Shown in pieces: positions 28,414-37,910 of a stretch of 64,000 bases of DNA (within the stretch, counting starts at the first letter, position 1; each line of letters begins with the position of its first letter). The notes below the pieces were generated by a model. It searched no databases. It was given only the letters and a program-made list of their open reading frames with translations, and had not been told where the DNA came from. Origin of the DNA: Faecalibacter rhinopitheci. GTDB taxonomy: Bacteria > Bacteroidota > Bacteroidia > Flavobacteriales > Weeksellaceae. A program made the position numbers and the translations under genes. The stretch spans positions 62,001-126,000 of the forward strand of contig NZ_JADGIK010000007.1 of NCBI RefSeq assembly GCF_015234135.1, given 5' to 3'.

Positions 28414-28944
28414 ATGAAAGTGGAAGAAATCAAAATATTAAATGTAGAAATTACAGATTTAAAAGCTCTGCAAGAGATAGGTAAAACCACATTTTCCGAA
28501 ACCTTTGCTACCACAAATAGCGAAGAGGATATGAAGAAATATTTGGCTGAAAGCTTTTCTTCAGAAAAAATATTAGCTGAATTAAAGGATGATAATTCTG
28601 AATTTTATTTTGCAAAAGTGGATAAAGATATAGTAGGATATTTAAAACTCAATTTTGGAAAATCACAGACAGAATTAAAAGATAATAACGCTTTAGAAAT
28701 TGAACGCATTTATGTTTTAAATGCATTTCATGGAAAAAAAGTAGGACAGCAATTATATGATAAAGCAATTGAAATTGCGAAACAAAAAAACGTAGATTAT
28801 GTATGGTTAGGTGTTTGGGAAGAAAACACGAGAGCCATTAAATTTTACAAAAAAAATGGTTTCACAGCATTCGATAAACATATCTTCCGATTAGGAAATG
28901 ATGAACAAACGGATATTATGATGAAACTTGAAATAAAGAAATAA
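28414..28944 (+). CDS. GNAT-family N-acetyltransferase
   Basis: This 176-residue acetyl-CoA-dependent transferase has the GNAT core IERIYVLNAFHGKKVGQQLY with the acetyl-CoA loop, then WLGVWEENTRAIKFYKKNGF. The pattern is close to PaiA-like polyamine acetyltransferases, though the acceptor is not proven. It is monocistronic with a strong terminator at 28954-28984. Confidence 0.83.
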   Translation: MKVEEIKILNVEITDLKALQEIGKTTFSETFATTNSEEDMKKYLAESFSSEKILAELKDDNSEFYFAKVDKDIVGYLKLNFGKSQTELKDNNALEIERIYVLNAFHGKKVGQQLYDKAIEIAKQKNVDYVWLGVWEENTRAIKFYKKNGFTAFDKHIFRLGNDEQTDIMMKLEIKK

Positions 28945-28953
28945 GATTCAATT

Positions 28954-28984
28954 AAAAAAGTGCTGAGATTTTCAGCACTTTTTT
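28954..28984. terminator. Bidirectional terminator
   Basis: A 13-bp perfect stem (28954-28966 with 28972-28984) with T and A tracts lies between the convergent GNAT and cyanophycin synthetase genes. Confidence 0.88.
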
Positions 28985-29050
28985 TAACTTATAAATAGAT
29001 ATTTATTTTAATAACTTGATGTTTTTATTGTAAAATTAAATTCATACTTA

Positions 29051-31672
29051 CTATACAATATTAATTTCACCATTAAATTGTCTTTTGATACACTGTATCA
29101 CATTTGTTATTTCATCGCTTAGCGCAATTACAAAATCTCCTTTTTCTGCTATTTGTAATGCGTATTTTAAAGCTTCAACCTCATCGCTAATTAATTTTAC
29201 TGGCATATTTGGATTAACCTGCTGAATTCCTTTTAGTAGCAGGCTCGTAATTTCTTTTTCTGAGCGCCCTCGTAAATGATGTTCTTGGCGTATAATTATA
29301 TAGTCAAACATTTGTGCTGCAATAGAAGCACATTGTACAATATCTTGGTCTCTACGATCTCCAATTCCTGATATTATTCCTATTTTACGATTGCACTGAA
29401 AACTTTCTATAAAAGATTGTATAGCTAAGTAACCAGAAGGGTTATGAGCATAGTCCACCAACAATTTAAAATCATTGATCTCAAAAATATTTAATCTTCC
29501 TGGCGTTTGTTCCACACCTGGCTGAAAAGTTTCTAAACCTTGTTTAATTTGTCCTATTTCGCTAGGCAATAAATAACAAGCCAATGCTGCAGCTAGCATA
29601 TTCTGAATCATAAACTGAGCTTTACCTCCATAAGTAATAGGAACATCTTGAACAGGAATAATTTTAATTATTTTTTGACCCGTATATATACAAACGATAT
29701 CATCTTGAATAAAACTAAACTTTTCACCTCTCTTGATAAATTCTGGGATTAATTCAGATTGAGGATTACTAATAAAATAAGCACTGTGACAAGATAATTT
29801 TTTACTTATCTTCATACTTATGGCATTTTCAGCATTAATTATTGCCCACCCATTTGGTTGAATCGTATCTAACACTACTGATTTAACGCGGGCTAAATCT
29901 TCTAATGTGTTGATATCATTTAAACCCAAATGATCTTCTTCAATATTAGTTAATACACCAATTTGACATTCCTTAAAACCAATCCCTTCTCTTAATATTC
30001 CACCACGTGCAGTTTCTAACACTGCAATTTCAGTCATAGGATCTTGTAATACTTTTCTAGCACTACGAGGACCAGTTGTATCCCCACGTTCAAGCAGTAA
30101 CTTATTAAGATAAATTCCATCTGTGGTAGTGTATCCGATTTGTTTACCTGATTGCTGTAAAATATGAGCAATTAAACGAGTGGTTGTTGTTTTACCATTA
30201 GTACCCGTCACTGCAATGATAGGTATATTGGTCGGAATGTTCTGAGGATATAAATAATCTATTACTGATTTCCCGATATCTATGGGCTCTCCATGTGCAG
30301 GATGGGTATGCATACGAAAACCTGGTGCGGCATTTACTTCTAGTACTGCTCCATTTCCGTGCGTAAAAGGTAATGAAATATCGTGAGCGATAACATCAAT
30401 TCCACATACATCTAACCCAATAATACGAGATATTTTCTCCGCCATTAGGATGGTTGACGGATGAACGATAGATGTAACATTCGTTGAGGTCCCTCCTGTA
30501 CTTAGGTTACAAGTAGATTTTAAAATGACCTTTTCATTTTCTAATGGAATACTTTCTAAATCATATTTCTGTTTAGAAAGCATTTGTAGTAAATCATCGT
30601 CAATTAATAATTTGGTTAAAAAATTTATATGCCCTTCTCCTCGTAGCGGATTTGTATTTTCAAATTGAATTAGTTGATTTATAGTATGCACACCATCCCC
30701 TACAATATGCGCAGGTTCCCTTTCAGCTAAAGCAACTACTTTATGGTTTACCACCATTATTCTGTAATCTTTTCCCTCAATATAACGCTCAACAATCACC
30801 TCATTTCCATATTCCTTCGCTTGCAAAAAAGCATTATCCACATCTTCTAAATCACAAATATTTACAGTTGCACCCTTTCCTTGATTTCCATTAAGAGGTT
30901 TTATGACTAAAGGGAATCCCAATTGTTTAACCAAATCATATACTTCTTCCCCTGTTATTGCAACACCACCTTTAGGAATTGGAATATGGTATTGATTTAA
31001 AAGTTGTTTAGTTCTATCTTTATCTCCAGCGAGTTGAACTCCATGGTAAGAAGTTTGACATGTAATAGTAGCTTGTATAAATTTTTGATGAATACCTTGT
31101 CCAAAATATATAAAAGATGACTCTTTATTTAATCGTCTCCACGGGATGTGACGCGCTTCAGCCGCATCAACAATACTTTGGGTAGAAGGACCTAATTTAT
31201 TTTTCTCATAAATAGTATGCAGCTTATCAATATAGGGTTGAATTTCTATTGTATCCCCATTTATTAAAGCCTGTGCAATTTCAACTGCAAATTCTGCTGC
31301 ATTCTTTCCTGCTTCTTCATCTACATAATTAAAAACAACATTATAAACACCTTTTATAGATGTACTTCTTGTTCTTCCAAAACCAGTAAACATACCTGCC
31401 AGCGTTTGTATTTCTAAAGCAATATGTTCAATCACATGTCCCATCCATGTCCCTTCTTTTACCCGTGTAAAGAAGCCTCCTTCTACTCCTTCTGAACATC
31501 GATGTGTGTATAAAGATGGAATTAATTGTATAATTCGTTCGTAAAATCCATTTATTTTATTTGTCGGGAACTCTTCTAATTCTTCTAAATTAAGTCGCAT
31601 TTGAATCAAATTGGAACGTCTAATACTCCATACATTTGGCCCTTTTAGAATTAAAATTTTCTCAATAATCAT
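29051..31672 (-). CDS. cphA: Cyanophycin synthetase
   Basis: This 873-residue two-domain ligase makes cyanophycin, an Asp backbone with Arg side chains, from Asp, Arg and ATP without a ribosome. The N-terminal region (about 1-160) is followed by an ATP-grasp domain (about 215-480, with LVIKPLNGNQGKGATVN and VCGIDVIAHD). The C-terminal half is a Mur-ligase-like domain with the P-loop TGTNGKTTTTR (about 485-495). Length is normal for the family. It diverges from cphB by 117 bases, so synthesis and breakdown genes share a control region. Confidence 0.93.
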   Translation of the reverse strand: MIIEKILILKGPNVWSIRRSNLIQMRLNLEELEEFPTNKINGFYERIIQLIPSLYTHRCSEGVEGGFFTRVKEGTWMGHVIEHIALEIQTLAGMFTGFGRTRSTSIKGVYNVVFNYVDEEAGKNAAEFAVEIAQALINGDTIEIQPYIDKLHTIYEKNKLGPSTQSIVDAAEARHIPWRRLNKESSFIYFGQGIHQKFIQATITCQTSYHGVQLAGDKDRTKQLLNQYHIPIPKGGVAITGEEVYDLVKQLGFPLVIKPLNGNQGKGATVNICDLEDVDNAFLQAKEYGNEVIVERYIEGKDYRIMVVNHKVVALAEREPAHIVGDGVHTINQLIQFENTNPLRGEGHINFLTKLLIDDDLLQMLSKQKYDLESIPLENEKVILKSTCNLSTGGTSTNVTSIVHPSTILMAEKISRIIGLDVCGIDVIAHDISLPFTHGNGAVLEVNAAPGFRMHTHPAHGEPIDIGKSVIDYLYPQNIPTNIPIIAVTGTNGKTTTTRLIAHILQQSGKQIGYTTTDGIYLNKLLLERGDTTGPRSARKVLQDPMTEIAVLETARGGILREGIGFKECQIGVLTNIEEDHLGLNDINTLEDLARVKSVVLDTIQPNGWAIINAENAISMKISKKLSCHSAYFISNPQSELIPEFIKRGEKFSFIQDDIVCIYTGQKIIKIIPVQDVPITYGGKAQFMIQNMLAAALACYLLPSEIGQIKQGLETFQPGVEQTPGRLNIFEINDFKLLVDYAHNPSGYLAIQSFIESFQCNRKIGIISGIGDRRDQDIVQCASIAAQMFDYIIIRQEHHLRGRSEKEITSLLLKGIQQVNPNMPVKLISDEVEALKYALQIAEKGDFVIALSDEITNVIQCIKRQFNGEINIV

Positions 31673-31789
31673 ATGTAGTTTTATTATGGTTTAATGTTTA
31701 TTAACAATTTCCTTACCGAATTACAATTCTAATCCGTCTTTTTTTTAGGAATAATAATTGATAATTAATTACCGCTTAATTAATTACAA

Positions 31790-32659
31790 ATGATCAAAGG
31801 AAAATTAATCATCGTTGGAGGTGGAATCGACACAGGGGACTTAATCCCAGAACAAACTATACCTACTAATATTGAATACAAATCTTTTTTTGTAGAAGGT
31901 ATTTTAAAAAAGATACTGGATGAATCAAAAAAAGGGATTAATTCTCGTATCGAAATTGTAACAACAGCATCACGGGTAGCGATTGATTCGGCAACAGCTT
32001 ATATCCGAGCTTTTAATTTATTGGGCGCACATAATGTAAGCCATATGCATCTAGACAATCGTATGGATTGTAAGAATGAAGATTTTTTAAAAAGATTACA
32101 AGAATGTAACGTTATTTTCTTCACAGGCGGAGATCAATTGCGTTTAACTTCTACTATTGGTGGAACCCCTTTCCATCAAATGTTAATTGAAAAATATTAC
32201 CATGAAGAATTTGTTTATGCAGGTACTTCTGCTGGTGCAGCTGCAGTATCCTCTGGAATGATCTATGAGGGCGAATCTTCTGCTGCATTAAGAAAAGGTG
32301 AAATTGAGATTAATGGTGGATTAGGACTAATAGATTCTATTATCGTAGATACACATTTCTTAGAACGTGGTAGAATTGGACGTTTATTTCAGACAGTAGT
32401 TGGTAATCCGATGAAAATTGGAATTGGTTTAGGGGAAAATACTGGTTTATTAATTATAGATAATAATCAAATGCAAACATTAGGTTCAGGAAGCCTTATT
32501 ATTGTAGATGGGCATCAAATATCCGATACTAATTTAACTCAAATCCATACTGGTAAACCTATTTCTATTGCTAATATTATTGTTCATTGTATGACCAAAA
32601 ATGATATCTATTATATCAAAGAAAATAAATTAATCATCAAAGATTCTCAATACCATTAA
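31790..32659 (+). CDS. cphB: Cyanophycinase
   Basis: This 289-residue serine peptidase of family S51 would release beta-Asp-Arg dipeptides from cyanophycin. The nucleophile is Ser147 in GTSAGAAA, a nucleophile elbow, with FFTGGDQLRL upstream and a DTHFLERGR block downstream. There is no signal peptide, so it acts on intracellular granules. The next gene starts 5 bases after its stop, which gives a degradation operon. Confidence 0.93.
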   Translation: MIKGKLIIVGGGIDTGDLIPEQTIPTNIEYKSFFVEGILKKILDESKKGINSRIEIVTTASRVAIDSATAYIRAFNLLGAHNVSHMHLDNRMDCKNEDFLKRLQECNVIFFTGGDQLRLTSTIGGTPFHQMLIEKYYHEEFVYAGTSAGAAAVSSGMIYEGESSAALRKGEIEINGGLGLIDSIIVDTHFLERGRIGRLFQTVVGNPMKIGIGLGENTGLLIIDNNQMQTLGSGSLIIVDGHQISDTNLTQIHTGKPISIANIIVHCMTKNDIYYIKENKLIIKDSQYH

Positions 32660-32664
32660 CCTAT

Positions 32665-33507
32665 ATGAAGATTATTATTCACGGAGGCTTTTTTTCTGAA
32701 TCAGATACCTCTGCACAAGTAAAAATAGATAAACAAAATTCATTAAAAGAAATTTGTAACCAAGGTTATCAATATCTTCAGAATCATTCTGCGTTAGAAA
32801 CAGTTGTACATGTGGTTAGTTTACTAGAAAATGATCCTTTGTATAATGCAGGAACGGGATCTCAAATTCAGTCGGACGGCAAAATCCGAATGAGTGCCGC
32901 ATTAATGGATGGCCATAAGCTAAATATGAGTGGTGTAATTAATGTAGAAAATATTCAAAATCCAATCTTATTGGCCAAAGAATTATCAGGTCAAGATGAT
33001 CGATTTTTAAGTGGTGAAGGTGCAAATGCTTTTGCTATTAAACATCACTTCCCTTATTATAATCCAGAGATACCTCAACGTCGTGCAGAATATATAGAAA
33101 AGAAAAATAATATACCAACCTCAACAGTTGGATGTGTTTGTATAGATCAAAACAATCGTATTGCAGCAGCTACCTCAACAGGTGGAAAAGGGTTTGAAAT
33201 ACCAGGTCGAGTTTCAGATTCTTCAACGGTAGCGGGTAATTATGCCAATTCATTTTGTGGAGTAAGTTTAACAGGTGTAGGAGAAGATATCATTAATGGT
33301 GCTATGGCTGCTAAAATTGTCACAAGAGTAACGGATGGTATGCCTATAGAAGTTGCATTCGACAAAACTTTTAATGAATTAAAACAAATTGATGGTTTTG
33401 CAGGGGCAATTGGAATTGATCACAATGGTACTATTTTTCATCAAGAAAGTTATCCAACAATGGTATATGCTTCATTTGATGGAAAGAATTGGGATGTTTT
33501 TGATTAA
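32665..33507 (+). CDS. iaaA: Isoaspartyl peptidase/L-asparaginase (Ntn hydrolase)
   Basis: This 280-residue plant-type asparaginase would split the beta-Asp-Arg dipeptides made by cyanophycinase. It matures by cleavage before Thr154 (in PTSTVGCV), which becomes the N-terminal nucleophile; GAGVGE-type loops appear as TGVGEDI and NAGTGSQ. It lies 5 bases downstream of cphB and completes the pathway from polymer to free Asp and Arg. Confidence 0.9.
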   Translation: MKIIIHGGFFSESDTSAQVKIDKQNSLKEICNQGYQYLQNHSALETVVHVVSLLENDPLYNAGTGSQIQSDGKIRMSAALMDGHKLNMSGVINVENIQNPILLAKELSGQDDRFLSGEGANAFAIKHHFPYYNPEIPQRRAEYIEKKNNIPTSTVGCVCIDQNNRIAAATSTGGKGFEIPGRVSDSSTVAGNYANSFCGVSLTGVGEDIINGAMAAKIVTRVTDGMPIEVAFDKTFNELKQIDGFAGAIGIDHNGTIFHQESYPTMVYASFDGKNWDVFD

Positions 33508-33758
33508 AGTAACTTCTGAAGTGTATTAAACTTATATATATTTATTTTATTTGAGAGAAAAAACAATGCTTTCATTTTTATTCATAAGTATTTTATTTAA
33601 ATAATAATGTATTCATGAATCCTGCGAATTTGTCTTGATACAAAACATTTGAAATTAAAAGGAGAAGCCACGGTGTGGCTTAGGTATTCTTCTCTAATTT
33701 TCATTTTGTCTATACTCATTTGTGATGCGTATTAAGTTCATATTGTATTTTTTTATAT

Positions 33759-33804
33759 ATGTTCTTTTTTCTTTGATGAAAAAAGAACCAAAAAAATCAA
33801 GGCT
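33759..33804. repeat. 46-bp direct repeat, copy A
   Basis: This copy is identical to 33984-34029. It contains a 10-bp perfect inverted repeat, TTCTTTTTTC and GAAAAAAGAA, around a 6-base loop. Looser similarity continues after it for about 150 bp (ACTCG and TCTTAACG blocks and a GTGAAC end), so the repeat is the head of a larger module. Confidence 0.85.
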
Positions 33805-33983
33805 TCAAATCTATTTCACTAAAATTAAATATCATTACGGGAAAGATTTAAATGACTCGTTAGCACTCGCTAAATCTTTCTTATCCTCCATTCTATTTAA
33901 TTTCTTAACGTTATAGATTTAGAGGCCGATTAGTAGAGTTGTAAGGAAGTGAACTAGTTTTTAGTAATTTGTTTTTTATTTAG

Positions 33984-34029
33984 ATGTTCTTTTTTCTTTG
34001 ATGAAAAAAGAACCAAAAAAATCAAGGCT
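33984..34029. repeat. 46-bp direct repeat, copy B
   Basis: This is the second copy of the 46-bp repeat, 225 bp from the first. Its module runs up to about 34172 and is joined directly to RHS coding sequence. Confidence 0.85.
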
Positions 34030-34328
34030 GTAAATTCTTTGCTAAAAAAGAATTTCAGTTGGCTAAATAATTTAAATCACTCGCTATCGCTCGGGAAATT
34101 ATTTTTAACGCCTTCTTCGTTCTTTTTCTTAACGCCCGAATTTAAGGCCAGTTAAACTTAGTTATTTAGTGAACAAATGGAGACGATTATGTATATGATA
34201 AAAATGGAAATTTAAAAATTGATTTAAATAAAGAAATTACGGATAGTATTATTTATAATCATTTAAATTTACCTATCTTAGTACAGAAAGGTGTTGGAAG
34301 TGTAGCATATGCGTACAATGCAAATGGT

Positions 34329-35639
34329 GTGAAGTTAAGAAAAATAGTAAAAAAACTAAGTGGAACAAATGCTGGATTAACCACAACTATAACAGAATAT
34401 TTAGATGGTTTTCAGTATAAAGATGGGGTATTACAATTTTTCCCGACAGCGGAAGGGTATGTAAATGCAATAACTAATGGTACGGTAGCTTATAACTATG
34501 TATATAACTTAACCGATCATCTAGGAAATGTGCGTGTAAGTTATGCATGGGATGAGGTAAATAGTAAACTAAAAACTGTAAACGAAGATCATTATTATCC
34601 TTTTGGTTTACAACACAATGGCTATAATAAACCTCAGAAAGATATACAAAGTACACTTGGAAAGATAGAAATTGCAATTGGCTTAGAAAGTTCTTCAGGT
34701 TCTGGAAATTATAAGTACAAATACAACGATTATGGAGCCAAAAGCTTTAATAAAGTTTTTGGTGAACATACCAAACGAAGTGTTGAACTACAAGACGAAC
34801 TTGGTTTAAATTGGCATGACTATGGATGGAGAAATTATGACGCTAATATTGGGAGATGGTTCAATGTAGATCCTTTGGCAGAGAAAATGCGTCGCCACTC
34901 ACCTTACAATTATGCTTTTAATAATCCTGTTTACTTTATTGATCCCGATGGGATGATGCCTGATCCTCCACAAAATGGCTACGAATATAAAGATGGTTAT
35001 GTTCATACAGATGATACAGGTAGTTGGGTATATAATGCTAAACAAAATACCTGGGATGGTTTAAACGGAGAGAATACATATGCTAACGAAACAGTTAATT
35101 TAGGTGAAGCTAGTATAATTGCTAAGAAAGATAATAGTTTCCAAGGCATTGTAAATAGAGCTTATGATAAAAGTTATGATCCTAGATTTTCTCCATATAA
35201 TCCTGACGCTATTAGCTTTTCACTTAATTATGGTGTAAATGCTATCTTTTTTCAAGCAAATGTAAATGTACAAGTAGCTATAACTGGAGGAGATTTTTCT
35301 ATTTTAGGTGGAGCAGATTCTGGCATAGGAGTTAGTTTTGATAAAATTGGCTTTGGTCCTTCTGCTTCTTTGAATTTTCATGATAACTACGGTGGGAATA
35401 AAGATGTTTTAGGAGGTCTAAAAGGATCTGACATTACTACTTCAGCAAGTTTAATTCTTGGTGGTAGTTATAGTACATCTGCATTAATAGATAATGATAC
35501 AAAAATACCTATTATCCAAAATGGACAGCCTATTGAAGCCGCAAGCGGTGTTAGAAGCTATGGAGTGAATTTAGGTACGAGTGTAGGAGCAGGAAGATCA
35601 ATTACAAAATCATATGAAATATACAGATTCTCGAATTAA
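34329..35639 (+). CDS. Displaced RHS core with variable C-terminal (putative toxin) region
   Basis: The frame begins with a possible GTG at 34329, but RHS-like sequence continues upstream in frame to 34173, where a TGA ends it. This is therefore a 5'-truncated RHS piece, not a full protein. It keeps the RHS-associated core (DHLGNVRVSYAW, then NYDANIGRWFNVDPLAE and SPYNYAFNNPVYFIDPDGM at about 195-210 of the frame). The 220 residues after the core are variable, Gly-rich and strand-rich, and resemble polymorphic toxin C-termini; a type 23-like toxin is a weak guess. It overlaps the next lipoprotein start by 26 bases, as toxin-immunity pairs often do. Confidence 0.7.
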   Translation: MKLRKIVKKLSGTNAGLTTTITEYLDGFQYKDGVLQFFPTAEGYVNAITNGTVAYNYVYNLTDHLGNVRVSYAWDEVNSKLKTVNEDHYYPFGLQHNGYNKPQKDIQSTLGKIEIAIGLESSSGSGNYKYKYNDYGAKSFNKVFGEHTKRSVELQDELGLNWHDYGWRNYDANIGRWFNVDPLAEKMRRHSPYNYAFNNPVYFIDPDGMMPDPPQNGYEYKDGYVHTDDTGSWVYNAKQNTWDGLNGENTYANETVNLGEASIIAKKDNSFQGIVNRAYDKSYDPRFSPYNPDAISFSLNYGVNAIFFQANVNVQVAITGGDFSILGGADSGIGVSFDKIGFGPSASLNFHDNYGGNKDVLGGLKGSDITTSASLILGGSYSTSALIDNDTKIPIIQNGQPIEAASGVRSYGVNLGTSVGAGRSITKSYEIYRFSN

Positions 35640-36021
35640 ATTATTTAAATATTATTTACTATTTAATATTCTTTTTCTATACTCATGTTCCAATGGTATA
35701 GATTGTGGTTTGTTAGTAAAATTCGCAGTTGAAAATGAATGCATCATAATCGTAAATAAATTACCTTCATCTCCATCTCCAACTTTAGATGCTATAGGAA
35801 TTAATCCTACTACTAAAAAGGAGTGTGAGTGTTCTGATGGAGGAAGATGGTGGTCTCAATATAGAAATGAAATAGAAATAGGAGACACTATTATCAAACG
35901 AAAAGGCGAACTAACATTCAATATTCACAAAAAAAATACGATTATTTCTCACGAATGGGAGTGTAAAGGTGAAATTTATAATCCAGATGGAACTATAAAA
36001 GAAGTTCTAAAAAAACAATAA
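35614..36021 (+). CDS. Small lipoprotein, candidate immunity protein
   Basis: This 135-residue protein has an N-terminal signal with the lipobox LYSC (Cys25). The C-terminal half holds the block IEIGDTIIKRKGE followed by KKNTIISHEW. The same block recurs in the protein at 36254-36658, so the two are paralogs. The start lies inside the end of the RHS frame. By position it is a candidate immunity protein against the RHS C-terminal region; this is inference only. A terminator follows immediately. Confidence 0.6.
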   Translation: MKYTDSRIKLFKYYLLFNILFLYSCSNGIDCGLLVKFAVENECIIIVNKLPSSPSPTLDAIGINPTTKKECECSDGGRWWSQYRNEIEIGDTIIKRKGELTFNIHKKNTIISHEWECKGEIYNPDGTIKEVLKKQ

Positions 36022-36053
36022 AACAAAAGGCAAACCAACGTTTGCCTTTTGTT
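36022..36053 (+). terminator. Terminator after the first lipoprotein
   Basis: A 13-bp perfect stem (36022-36034 with 36041-36053) with a 6-base loop is followed by a T-rich tract. Confidence 0.85.
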
Positions 36054-36170
36054 ATTTTATAAAGTTGCTACATTTTTATTAAAGAAATTATCTCTCTATA
36101 TATTGTTATATTTGAGAAACAATGAGATGTTCATTCAAACAGATGGAGTGTAGGATAATTGAAGAAGTAA

Positions 36171-36257
36171 AGTGTTTGTTTAGGATTACGAAAACCAGGG
36201 TTAGGAATTAGTCAACAATTTTCTAATTCTATAATATTGAGACCTTTTAAAAAATGA
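36171..36257 (+). pseudogene. Remnant C-terminal tail of a second RHS toxin
   Basis: An open stretch without a start codon encodes 28 residues, including GLRKPGLGISQQFSNS, and ends with a TGA that overlaps the ATG of the next lipoprotein (ATGA). Position and composition resemble the tail of the RHS frame upstream (SVGAGRSITKSYEIYRF). It is probably what is left of a second displaced toxin end. Confidence is limited by its length. Confidence 0.35.
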
Positions 36258-36658
36258 AAAAAATATTATTATTACTTATACTATCTATGTTTTGTGGATG
36301 TGGAGAATCACAGTGTAACGACTTTCATAAAATAGTTTTAAAACAGCAATCTAACATTATTATAGATAGAAATTACAATACAGAAAAGTCTTCTTTTGCT
36401 TTAGGTACATTAAAATTAAAAGGGAGAAATCTAGAGACAAATAAATCCGAATATTTTCATCCTGACACAAGAGGATGGCAACCATTCGCACAATATATTT
36501 CAATAGGAGATACAGTAATAAAAAAGAAAGGTGAAGCGATTATGTATATTTATAAAAAAGACACTATCGTTTCTATAAGCTATGAAAATTTTTGTGATAA
36601 GACAAAATATGACCAAAACCAAGTGTTAAAGATTATGGTAAGAGATAGTATTAAATAA
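36254..36658 (+). CDS. Small lipoprotein, paralog of the one at 35614
   Basis: This 134-residue protein has a lipobox MFCGC (Cys16 or so). It shares the block ISIGDTVIKKKGE and KKDTIVSISYE with the preceding lipoprotein, in the same place relative to the C-terminus. It is a duplicated, diverged family member, probably an extra immunity protein of the RHS locus. Its start overlaps the remnant toxin frame by four bases. Confidence 0.6.
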   Translation: MKKILLLLILSMFCGCGESQCNDFHKIVLKQQSNIIIDRNYNTEKSSFALGTLKLKGRNLETNKSEYFHPDTRGWQPFAQYISIGDTVIKKKGEAIMYIYKKDTIVSISYENFCDKTKYDQNQVLKIMVRDSIK

Positions 36659-36726
36659 GCGAGGTATTTTTCCAAATGTGTTGTTTTTATACAATGTATA
36701 ATTCACAAAACCACAAAAGGAAAAAT

Positions 36727-36867
36727 ATGTATTTAATAATATTCTTTTTATTTAATTCTTGTAGCTCAATTAATATTTCAGAAAATAAAAGAATTAAGTA
36801 TGATGATATTCTCAATCATTATATTAAGCTAACTGATAGAGATAATGAATGTATGTTGTCAAAATAA
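36727..36867 (+). pseudogene. Third small lipoprotein, truncated by an IS
   Basis: MYLIIFFLFNSCSSINISENK is a complete lipoprotein signal (21 residues shown as two parts: MYLIIFFLFN and SCSSINISENK), followed by only about 25 residues. The last codons and the stop lie in the terminal repeat of the insertion sequence that starts near 36857, so the gene was probably cut by that insertion. The downstream part was not found at the far side. Confidence 0.45.
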
Positions 36868-36906
36868 ATGAGACACCTCTTTCTAAAAATTAAGAGAGTG
36901 TTTGGT

Positions 36907-37890
36907 TTATAAATTTATTATTTTTTCTTGATAATACAATTGCCTTCTTTTTGCAATTGTTTGTTGTTTAATAATTGCTCTTTGTTCTAAAATTTTATCT
37001 GCTCGACCAAAATACACATCCGAAGGCGTAAGATTGTTAAAAGCCTTATGATACCTATGATTGTTATAATTTTCTACAAACTTATTTAAGGCCTCTACGA
37101 GCTCATCAGGATGATAGTAATGATCCAATTTTACTACATTTTTCATTGTCCTGTGGTATCTTTCAATCTTTCCTTGTGTCTGTGGATGAAGCGGTTTTCC
37201 TCTAACATGCTTCATATTTTGGGTATTTTCTAAATAATCTTTTAATTCACTTGATACATAACAAGGTCCATTATCCGATAATAATTTAGGTTTTTCCTTG
37301 GTTTTTAATTTAGCCTTTTCAATGGCTGTTTTTACGGTTCTTTTTACATCTTCAGCTTTCATTGAGCTACATAATTCCCAATGAATAATATATCGGCTGT
37401 AATCGTCTAAAATCGTGCTTAAATAATACGATCCCCATCCAATAATTTTAAAGTATGTAAAATCAGTCTGCTACATTGGATGAACAAAATTGGTTTTATC
37501 TTTAAATTCATTTGCGGCTGAAATTAAAATATGATTGGGTGCTGAAATTAGATTTCGTTGCTTCAATATCCGATAAACACTCGATTCTGAGATGAAAATC
37601 CCTAATTCGTCCGTCATTTTAAAAGCCAGTTCTCTAGCAGATAATTCAGGATAATCCAAGGCTAATTCTACAATTAAATCCTTCTGAGAATCTGGAATAC
37701 TATTCCATTTACGATGAGTTGAGTAACGTTTAGATTCTAATGCTTCAAATCCATTTGCTAAGTATTTTGAATACCATTTATAAAATGTACTCCTTGCAAT
37801 TCCAAATTCCTCTAAAGTACGTTTAACTCCAATTTCTGAACGAGTTACAATTTGGATAATTTTGTGTTTTTCACTTGCTGATAATCGCAT
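36907..37890 (-). pseudogene. IS3-family transposase orfB with an in-frame stop
   Basis: One frame runs from ATG at 37890 to 36907 but is broken by a TAG at 37471-37473, where the family has a Trp (NFVHPM-stop-QTDFTYFK). The N-terminal part is a helix-turn-helix (FGIARSTFYKWYSKYL). The DDE integrase core follows: Asp in QTDFTY, Asp in LLSDNGPCY and Glu in HPQTQGKIERYHR. A full-length active enzyme cannot be made without read-through. Confidence 0.85.
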
Positions 37891-37910
37891 ATATTTTTTG
37901 AATTTTGTTT

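Larger units (their letters stand above)
33508..34172. other. 665-bp noncoding region with duplicated modules
   Basis: No gene is seen here. It contains a small hairpin at 33665-33681 (7-bp arms) and two copies of a module that starts with a 46-bp identical repeat (described separately). The region ends exactly where the RHS reading frame begins at 34173. Confidence 0.6.

Noticed and set aside
33722..33916. 64-codon frame across the first 46-bp repeat
   Set aside because: It reads through an inverted repeat that is duplicated as DNA without keeping the frame in the second copy, so it is more likely noncoding.
34474..34677. Minus-strand open frame inside the RHS core
   Set aside because: It is antisense to conserved RHS motifs, with no sensible start context and no recognisable domain.
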